A model generated the notes under the pieces. It had not been told where the DNA came from. It saw only the letters and a list, made by a program, of their open reading frames with translations, and did no database searches. A stretch of 10,908 nucleotides of DNA from Betaproteobacteria bacterium (GTDB lineage Bacteria; Pseudomonadota; Gammaproteobacteria; Burkholderiales; Burkholderiaceae): contig RFXC01000147.1 of the NCBI GenBank assembly GCA_009921765.1, positions 1 to 10,908 on the forward strand, written 5' to 3'. Each line of letters begins with the position of its first letter. Position 1 is the stretch's first letter. Positions 5,547 to 10,908 of the stretch are shown here, piece by piece. The translations under genes were made by a program, and so were the position numbers.

Positions 5547-8021
5547 TCAGTTCACCGGCTCAAGGCGGGCGACCGAGAGCGCGAGCCACTTGACCCCCTG
5601 GCGACCGAAATTGATCTGCACGCGGGCATCGGCACCCTGGCCTTCGATGCCCACGATCACCCCTTCGCCAAACCGGGCATGGGCCACCGTCTGTCCGATC
5701 CGCCAGGGGACGCCTCGGTCGAACCGCGCGGCGGCCTGAACCGCGGCGACGTCGGCGCGGCCAACGTCGGAATCACGGTCAACGCTGCGCGAACCGGACA
5801 GCCGACGCGTGTCACGCCAGGGCTCGTTTCCGCCCGAACTGCGGTTGTCGGCCCCCCGGCGACCAAACCCGTTGCCTGAGCGCTCAACGCCTTCCCACGC
5901 TCCTCCCCAGCCCTCGCGATAGCTGCTGGCAGCTGCCTGCACGCGCGGGGTCAGCCATTTCAGCGCGCCCTCGGGCAGTTCCTCGAGAAAGCGCGATCGA
6001 AGGTTGTAGCGGGTCTGACCATGCAACATGCGCGTCTGCGCAAGCGACAGATAGAGGCGGCTTCGCGCCCGCGTGATCGCCACGTACATCAGCCGGCGCT
6101 CTTCCTCCAGACCGTCGACCTCGGCAACCGAATTTTCATGCGGGAACAATCCTTCCTCGAGCCCGGTGATGAACACCGCCGAAAATTCCAGCCCCTTGGC
6201 CGCGTGCACGGTCATGAGCTGCACCGCGTCCTGACCTTCGCCAGCCTGGCTTTCACCGGCTTCGAGCGAGGCATGGGACAGAAACGCAGCGAGCGGCGAG
6301 AGCAAAGGCGCGGCGAGCGGATCGGCGGGCGCATCGGTGGCAGCCAAGAGCAAGGCGCCATCGGACACAGGGGCTGGCGCGTCGGCGAACGACTCGGGCG
6401 CCGGGCGGGTCGGTGCATCCCCCAACGGCGCCGATGCAAATGAGCTGGCGACCCCCAGGCTGGCCGGCAAGTCGGGACCGAACCCTTCTTCGGCCGCGAA
6501 GGAGACCGCGGCATTGACCAGTTCGCGCAGATTTTCAATTCGCTCCTGGCCTTCCTTCTCGGTGGCGTAGTGCGCGATCAGCCCGCTGCGATCCACCACA
6601 TGCTCGACCAGATCGGCAAGCGACATGCGGGCGGTTTCCTCGCGCAGACGACCAACGAGCGACAGGAATGCGCCCACTTTCGCGGCCGCCCCGCCAGTCA
6701 GCACGGCGCCTGCGCGCGCGAGGCTCAGCGAATCGCGCCGCGCGGCGTCCTGCAGCAGTTCGATCGACCGCGTGCCGATGCCGCGCGCCGGGAAGTTGAC
6801 TACCCGCAAAAATGCGCCGTCGTCGTCCGGGTTGTCGATCAGGCGCAAATACGCCATTGCATGACGGATTTCGGCGCGCTCGAAAAAACGCAGTCCGCCA
6901 TAGACCCGATACGCAATTCCGGCGGAGAACAGGGCGTGTTCCAGCACCCGCGATTGCGCATTCGACCGATAGAGCAGGGCCACCTCGCGCCGCTCGAGGC
7001 CATCGCGACCAAGCTGGCGGATTTCGTCAACCAGCCACTGCGCCTCGAGCACATCGCTGAAGGCCTCATGCACCCGCACCGGCTCGCCGTCACCGGCATC
7101 GGTCCAGAGGTTTTTACCCAGGCGGCGTGTGTTGTGTTCGATCAGCGCATTGGCGCAATCGAGGATGTTGCCGTGCGAGCGATAGTTCTGCTCAAGCTTG
7201 ATGAGATTCGACACCCGGAACTCGCGCTCGAACGACGACATGTTCGCCACATTCGCGCCGCGAAATGCGTAGATGCTCTGATCGTCGTCACCCACCGCAA
7301 AAACCGAGCTCTCAATGCCGGCCAGCAGCTTCAGCCACCGGTACTGCAGCACATTGGTGTCCTGGAACTCATCGACCAGAATGTGGCGAAAGCGTTGCTG
7401 ATAGTGCTCTCGCAGCAGCTGATTTCGCTCTAGAAGTTCGTAACTGCGCAGAAGCAGTTCGGCAAAATCAACCACCCCCTCCCGCTGGCACTGTTCATCG
7501 TACGCGGCATAGAGTTCGACGAAACGCCGGTTGTAGTCATCAAACACCTCCACGGCCCCGGCACGCAGACCCGCCTCCTTCGACTGATTGATGAAGTACT
7601 GCAGGTTCTTGGGGGGATATTTTTCGTCGTCAACGCCGGCCGCGCGCAACAGCCGCTTGATCGCAGACAGCTGGTCCGATGAATCGAGGATCTGAAAGCT
7701 GGGCGACAGACCCGCATCGCGTGCGTGCGTGCGAAGCATCCGGTTGCACAGGCCGTGGAATGTACCGATCCACATGCCGCGCGGATTGATCGGCAACATC
7801 GCCGAGAGCCGCGTCATCATTTCGCGCGCGGCCTTGTTGGTGAAGGTGACCGCGAGGAGCGACTGCGGGCTCACCTGACCGGTTGAAATCAACCAGGCAA
7901 TCCGGGTGGTGAGCACGCGGGTCTTGCCGCTGCCGGCCCCCGCGAGGATGAGCGCATGGCCGGCGGGAAGCGTCACCGCGGCAAGCTGCGCATCGTTGAG
8001 ATGGGCGAGAAGATTGGACAT
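5547..8021 (-). CDS. uvrD: DNA helicase II, UvrD/PcrA type
   Basis: UvrD is a 3'-5' superfamily 1A helicase that removes the incised strand in nucleotide excision repair and unwinds DNA in mismatch repair. The 824-residue product has motif I GAGSGKT (28-34), motif Ia VTFTNKAA, motif II DEFQDT (217-222), motif III VGDDDQSIYAFRGA (243-256), motif IV QNYRS (278-282), motif V VHAAKGLEF (605-613) and motif VI VAITRAR (647-653). The end (773-822) matches the UvrD Tudor-like domain (GQTVAHARFGEGVIVGIEG). It is about 100 residues longer than E. coli UvrD. The extra length is an Ala/Pro-rich insertion at about 511-575, just before FLSHASLEAGE, and a Gly/Arg/Ser-rich linker at about 695-768. The ATG at 8021 fits homologues, but no Shine-Dalgarno is visible. 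UvrD is preferred over Rep because of the C-terminal domain and the FLSHASLEAGE segment shared with E. coli UvrD. Confidence 0.96.
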   Translation of the reverse strand: MSNLLAHLNDAQLAAVTLPAGHALILAGAGSGKTRVLTTRIAWLISTGQVSPQSLLAVTFTNKAAREMMTRLSAMLPINPRGMWIGTFHGLCNRMLRTHARDAGLSPSFQILDSSDQLSAIKRLLRAAGVDDEKYPPKNLQYFINQSKEAGLRAGAVEVFDDYNRRFVELYAAYDEQCQREGVVDFAELLLRSYELLERNQLLREHYQQRFRHILVDEFQDTNVLQYRWLKLLAGIESSVFAVGDDDQSIYAFRGANVANMSSFEREFRVSNLIKLEQNYRSHGNILDCANALIEHNTRRLGKNLWTDAGDGEPVRVHEAFSDVLEAQWLVDEIRQLGRDGLERREVALLYRSNAQSRVLEHALFSAGIAYRVYGGLRFFERAEIRHAMAYLRLIDNPDDDGAFLRVVNFPARGIGTRSIELLQDAARRDSLSLARAGAVLTGGAAAKVGAFLSLVGRLREETARMSLADLVEHVVDRSGLIAHYATEKEGQERIENLRELVNAAVSFAAEEGFGPDLPASLGVASSFASAPLGDAPTRPAPESFADAPAPVSDGALLLAATDAPADPLAAPLLSPLAAFLSHASLEAGESQAGEGQDAVQLMTVHAAKGLEFSAVFITGLEEGLFPHENSVAEVDGLEEERRLMYVAITRARSRLYLSLAQTRMLHGQTRYNLRSRFLEELPEGALKWLTPRVQAAASSYREGWGGAWEGVERSGNGFGRRGADNRSSGGNEPWRDTRRLSGSRSVDRDSDVGRADVAAVQAAARFDRGVPWRIGQTVAHARFGEGVIVGIEGQGADARVQINFGRQGVKWLALSVARLEPVN

Positions 8022-8172
8022 GCCGCCATTGTAGTCATCGGGGCCGCCTCGCCTCGCGGGAGGCCCGCCCGGCTGCGCTCTCCGGCCCCGCCGCTCCGCT
8101 TTCCTCAGCCGGCGCGGTGATCGTCAGCGCGCGATGCCGTATGCTCCGCAAAAACCGCCGGGACCCGCCGCC
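8022..8172. promoter_or_regulatory. Divergent uvrD / MFS intergenic region
   Basis: Both genes point outward from here, so promoters for both are expected. On the minus strand TACAAT (8033-8028) is a good -10-like hexamer only six bases before the uvrD ATG, with no recognisable -35 at the usual distance. A short inverted repeat GCCTC-gcgg-GAGGC lies at 8051-8064. I see no LexA-type CTGT-N8-ACAG site and no clear plus-strand promoter. Confidence 0.35.
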
Positions 8173-9339
8173 ATGACCGCGCTCCTTCTCAATATCGGCC
8201 ACGCCATCGACCATCTCCTCCTGCTGGTCTTTGCAACCGCTGTCGGTGCAATCGCCGCCGATTTTGGGGTCGACAGTTGGGAGTCGCTCATGCCCTACGC
8301 CACCGGCGCGTTTTTCATGTTCGGCCTGGGCTCGCTGCCGTCGGGTCGACTGGGCGATCTGTGGGGCCGTCGGGCCATGATGCTGGTGTTCTTCTTCGGG
8401 ATCGGACTGGCTTCGATCGGCGTGGCCTTTACCACCGGTCCGTGGTCCATGGCGGTCGCGCTCACGCTGGTGGGCTGTTTCGCCTCCATCTATCACCCGG
8501 TCGGCATCCCGATGCTGATCCAGTCCACCCGTACACCCGGAAAAACGATCGGTATCAACGGGTTGGCCGGCAATCTCGGCATTGCGGTCGCGGCGCTTTC
8601 CACCGGTTTTCTGGTTCAGCTCGCCGGATGGCGCGCCGCATTTGTGGTGCCAGGCGTGATCTCCATCGTCTGCGGGCTCCTGTTTCTGCGCGCCACCACC
8701 GCCGAAACCGAACCGCCAGCCAAACGCGCCCCCAAGCTGATCGACATGCCGGAGTCGGTCCGCCGACGGGTGTTTGCAGTGATGCTGATGACCGCGATCA
8801 CCGGCAGCCTCGCCTTCAACCTCACCACCAACGGCAACGCCGAGCTGCTCAAGGACCGGCTGCCCACGCTTGCCACCGAACCCGCCACGCTGGGTATGTT
8901 GCTCGCGCTGGTCTACACGATTGCCTCGCTCGCGCAGCTGCTGGTTGGCCGACTGATCGACGCGGTTCCCATGCGCCCGCTGATGCTCGCCATCATGGTG
9001 CTGCAACCGGTGGCATTTTTTGCCGCCACCGCTTCCGAGGGCTGGATGATGTTCGTCGCCATGACGGCATTCATGCTGCTGGTGTTTGGCGGCATTCCGT
9101 TCTCGGATGCCATCATCGCCCGCTATATCGATGACCGGATGCGTTCACGGGTGAGCGGCATCCGGCTCACCATCTCGTTTACGGCAAGCTCCAGCGCGGT
9201 CTGGCTGCTGGGTCCGTTCGTCAAGCACAGCGGCTTTAACGCGTTGCTCATCACCCTCGCGGTCATCACCGCCTGTTCGGCCGCGGCGGCGTTGTTGTTG
9301 CCTCACAGCGCACCGCCCGCGCAAGGCGCAGCCACCTGA
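8173..9339 (+). CDS. Major facilitator superfamily transporter
   Basis: This 388-residue inner-membrane protein has about twelve hydrophobic segments in two halves. Family marks are the first helix with GHAIDHLLLLVFATAVG (9-25), MFS motif A GRLGDLWGRR after helix 2 (58-67), and SIYHPVGIP (105-113), a stretch shared with fosmidomycin-resistance-like and related MFS proteins. The central loop (about residues 178-198) is hydrophilic, as expected between the halves. Direction and substrate cannot be read from the sequence; an efflux role would be a guess. I prefer the ATG at 8173 because the first helix begins almost at once and a weak GGA lies upstream; the in-frame ATG at 8134 would add a Pro-rich, probably non-conserved 13 residues. 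It is divergent from uvrD and convergent with the SulP gene 26 bp downstream. Confidence 0.87.
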   Translation: MTALLLNIGHAIDHLLLLVFATAVGAIAADFGVDSWESLMPYATGAFFMFGLGSLPSGRLGDLWGRRAMMLVFFFGIGLASIGVAFTTGPWSMAVALTLVGCFASIYHPVGIPMLIQSTRTPGKTIGINGLAGNLGIAVAALSTGFLVQLAGWRAAFVVPGVISIVCGLLFLRATTAETEPPAKRAPKLIDMPESVRRRVFAVMLMTAITGSLAFNLTTNGNAELLKDRLPTLATEPATLGMLLALVYTIASLAQLLVGRLIDAVPMRPLMLAIMVLQPVAFFAATASEGWMMFVAMTAFMLLVFGGIPFSDAIIARYIDDRMRSRVSGIRLTISFTASSSAVWLLGPFVKHSGFNALLITLAVITACSAAAALLLPHSAPPAQGAAT

Positions 9340-9340
9340 T

Positions 9341-9363
9341 TCGCGGGGGGCTGCGGCCCGCGA
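9341..9363. terminator. GC-rich inverted repeat between convergent genes
   Basis: TCGCGGG (9341-9347) and CCCGCGA (9357-9363) form a perfect seven-pair stem around a nine-base loop. It fills almost the whole 26-bp gap between the MFS and SulP stop codons, a usual place for a terminator serving both strands. There is no T-run on either side, so it is at best a hairpin without the classic intrinsic tail. Confidence 0.4.
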
Positions 9364-9365
9364 CC

Positions 9366-10628
9366 TCAGCCTGCGCGCGCCTCCGCCAGTCGAGAGAGGA
9401 GCAGGTGACTGGCGAGTCCCGCCAGAATCGCCCACTCAAGCGAGACGGTGATCGTGAGGACAAATGTGATCCCCATGGCGGCCGCACTCGCCCGTCCCTC
9501 ATTGGCCACCGCCATGATTTCGCGTCGGTCGATCAGCGCGATCGCGACCATCAGCAACACGCCCGCGACCGCGGCAAGCGGCAGCCAGCGGGCAAGCGGC
9601 GACACCAGCGCGACGATCAGCACGAGTGCCACCGCAGCACTGATAGCCGACAGCGGCGTGACCGCACCCGCCTCCACATTCAACCCCGACCGATTGAACG
9701 AGCCGCTCGCCGGATACGAAGAGAAAAGCGACCCCGCCAGATTGGCGAGTCCTTGCGCACGGACCTCCCGCGGTCCGTCCAGCGCATGGCCGCTGCGCTG
9801 CGCGACCGCCCTGGCAATCGATACCGCTTCGGCGAGCGCGAGCAGGGTCATGACCAGGGCAGGCACGGCCAGGGTCTGAAGCGTGGCCACTGACAGATCC
9901 GGCGCCGACCAGGGCGGCCAGGCCGACGTCAGCTCTGCAGTAAACAGCAATCCCTCGCCCAGGCCGATGGCAACCAGCGCCGCCGCGGCGAGTCCGCCTG
10001 CAATCACCCCGACCAGCATGTAAGGAACACGCCTGTTCCAGGGCTTGGCAAGCATGCAGGCCAGCACGGTGCACGCCGCTACCGTGACAGTGGGCAGATG
10101 GATCTGACCGATATCGGTCATCAATCGTCTGGCGGTCTCGAACACGCCGAGGCCTCTTGGCCAGTCGAGCCCGAGCAGCGTACGCACCTGAGAATTGATG
10201 ATCAGTACCGCCGCGCCAGCGGTAAAACCCACAATCACACCATGCGGAACGCGGTCTACCAGCCGCGCCACCGGCGTGAAACCAACTGCAAACTGCAGCA
10301 CCCCCACCATGAAGGTGAGCGTGATCGCAAGCTGCACGAATTGCGCGCTCCCGGGCGTGGCAAGCGGCGCAAGGAGCGCCAGCACCGTCAGCGAGATGGC
10401 ATTCGCCGGGCCGGTGACCATCAGGCGGCTTGAACCAAACCAGGCCGCGATGATGCAGGGCACGATGGCGGTGTACAGCCCGTACTGCGGAGGTAAGCCA
10501 GCAAGCGTGGCGAAGGCAAGCCCCTGGGGCAGCACCACCACCGCACCTGTGAGACCGGCGGCCAGGTCGGCGCGCAGGACCCCCGGGCGGCGCAGGTCGG
10601 CGATCCAGTCGGGAAGAAGCGAGCGCAA
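9366..10628 (-). CDS. SulP-type anion transporter without STAS domain
   Basis: This 420-residue inner-membrane protein belongs to the SulP (SLC26-like) family of sulfate, bicarbonate and related anion transporters. The N-terminal signature PQGLAFATLAGLPPQYGLYTA spans 34-54, followed by FGSSRLMVTGPANAIS (64-79), the VGFTAGAAVLI segment (133-143) and SGSFNRSGLN (308-317). Hydrophobic segments continue almost to the C-terminus, where the protein stops after SHLLLSRLAEARAG. Most bacterial SulP proteins carry a cytoplasmic STAS domain beyond this point, and here none is encoded: the stop lies 26 bp from the convergent MFS gene. The start is TTG at 10628, the only start codon upstream of the conserved LLPDW/LRADLAAGLTGA region before the in-frame stop at 10643-10641; an AGG lies about eight bases ahead. 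The anion transported is unknown. Confidence 0.9.
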   Translation of the reverse strand: MRSLLPDWIADLRRPGVLRADLAAGLTGAVVVLPQGLAFATLAGLPPQYGLYTAIVPCIIAAWFGSSRLMVTGPANAISLTVLALLAPLATPGSAQFVQLAITLTFMVGVLQFAVGFTPVARLVDRVPHGVIVGFTAGAAVLIINSQVRTLLGLDWPRGLGVFETARRLMTDIGQIHLPTVTVAACTVLACMLAKPWNRRVPYMLVGVIAGGLAAAALVAIGLGEGLLFTAELTSAWPPWSAPDLSVATLQTLAVPALVMTLLALAEAVSIARAVAQRSGHALDGPREVRAQGLANLAGSLFSSYPASGSFNRSGLNVEAGAVTPLSAISAAVALVLIVALVSPLARWLPLAAVAGVLLMVAIALIDRREIMAVANEGRASAAAMGITFVLTITVSLEWAILAGLASHLLLSRLAEARAG

Positions 10629-10857
10629 AACAGTGCCTGATCAGCGGAGCGGGGACTGAAGGAAGAGCGTCCGACGCGCTGACGGCCAATGAACGGGGCA
10701 CATATAAACGGACTGAAAATCGGCGGGCATGGGCACTTGCCTGGGCGGCGGCAACAACGCTCGCCGGATTCTAATCGGCCGCGCACGCCGGGCTGGCCAA
10801 TGGCGCACAATATCGGCTTTCCTTCTGTCGATTCGGACACCGCACCGGAGCGAGCGT
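10629..10857. other. Intergenic region upstream of the SulP gene
   Basis: I see no credible gene in these 229 bases. An AT-rich patch around 10700-10720 contains, on the minus strand, TATATG (10706-10701), a possible weak -10 for the SulP gene with no matching -35. The right part should also hold any promoter for a plus-strand gene starting at 10858. No tRNA-like or convincing terminator structure was found. Confidence 0.3.
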
Positions 10858-10908
10858 TTGCAGGACCCCAGCCAACCCCCTTCTCCGCGCCCCGACGCAT
10901 CCCCGCCA
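10858..10908 (+). CDS. Possible start of a plus-strand gene (partial, hypothetical)
   Basis: GGAG at 10847-10850 stands seven bases ahead of a TTG codon at 10858, an ideal Shine-Dalgarno spacing, and the frame stays open for 17 codons to the window edge. The start would read MQDPSQPPSPRPDASPP, a Pro-rich and hydrophilic stretch resembling the disordered beginnings of many proteins. Nothing identifies the product. The call rests only on the ribosome binding site and the open frame, and would be a gene divergent from the SulP transporter. Confidence 0.35.
   Translation, partial: MQDPSQPPSPRPDASPP

Noticed and set aside
6570..7433. Plus-strand open frame of 287 codons opposite uvrD
   Set aside because: It is antisense to the conserved helicase motifs and has no domain-like features, so it is a shadow of uvrD.
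8035..9006. Minus-strand open frame of 323 codons opposite the MFS gene
   Set aside because: The translation is rich in His, Gln, Gly and Arg, typical of the antisense of a membrane-protein gene, and the plus strand encodes clear MFS motifs.
9366..9400. SulP gene as a frameshifted pseudogene that lost STAS
   Set aside because: The frame is intact through the last membrane helix, and only 26 bp separate its stop from the neighbouring gene, so there is no remnant STAS sequence to be out of frame.
10195..10659. Plus-strand open frame of 154 codons opposite the SulP start
   Set aside because: It is rich in Ser, Thr and Ala without domain features and is antisense to the SulP signature region.
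1..10908. Mobile element, prophage, defence system, CRISPR array or RNA gene
   Set aside because: No transposase, integrase, phage, toxin or nuclease-effector reading frame, no spaced direct repeats and no tRNA- or rRNA-like sequence was seen; the genes are ordinary chromosomal ones of uniform GC-rich character.

Overview
The window reads as an ordinary chromosomal housekeeping region of a GC-rich proteobacterium. Protein style (a BPSS1780-type membrane protein, a choline-kinase-like ThrB, a UvrD with a C-terminal Tudor-like domain) points to the Betaproteobacteria, perhaps Rhodocyclales. That placement is inferred from remembered families, with no database search behind it. I saw no insertion sequence, prophage gene, CRISPR array, tRNA or rRNA.

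Layout. Position 1-471 (minus) is the first 157 codons of DNA polymerase I (polA), running off the left edge. Across a divergent intergenic region, 649-1623 (plus) is homoserine kinase (thrB), followed by a multi-pass BPSS1780-family membrane protein (1665-2486, plus). This meets, tail to tail and with a 31-bp overlap, a minus-strand series transcribed from right to left: uvrD (8021-5547), a Tat-like M48 metalloprotease lipoprotein with a TPR-like tail (5473-4118), an alpha/beta hydrolase (4121-3237) and a hydroxypyruvate-isomerase-like TIM-barrel protein (3250-2456). The last three overlap one another and look translationally coupled. Divergent from uvrD is an MFS transporter (8173-9339, plus). 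It converges on a SulP-type anion transporter lacking a STAS domain (10628-9366, minus), with a GC-rich inverted repeat between them. At the right edge a well-placed Shine-Dalgarno and a TTG codon at 10858 may begin another plus-strand gene.

Functionally the window mixes DNA replication and repair (polA, uvrD), threonine biosynthesis (thrB), envelope proteolysis (M48 protein), small-molecule metabolism (hydrolase and isomerase) and transport (MFS and SulP). Only the overlapping M48-hydrolase-isomerase set looks like a tight unit, and its members have no obvious shared pathway.

I found no convincing new biological system. The points worth a second look are modest: an extra segment of about 19 residues in the PolA 5'-nuclease domain, an Ala/Pro-rich insertion and long linker in UvrD, the missing STAS domain, the overlapping three-gene unit, the tandem inverted repeats after uvrD, and a possible near-leaderless uvrD start.
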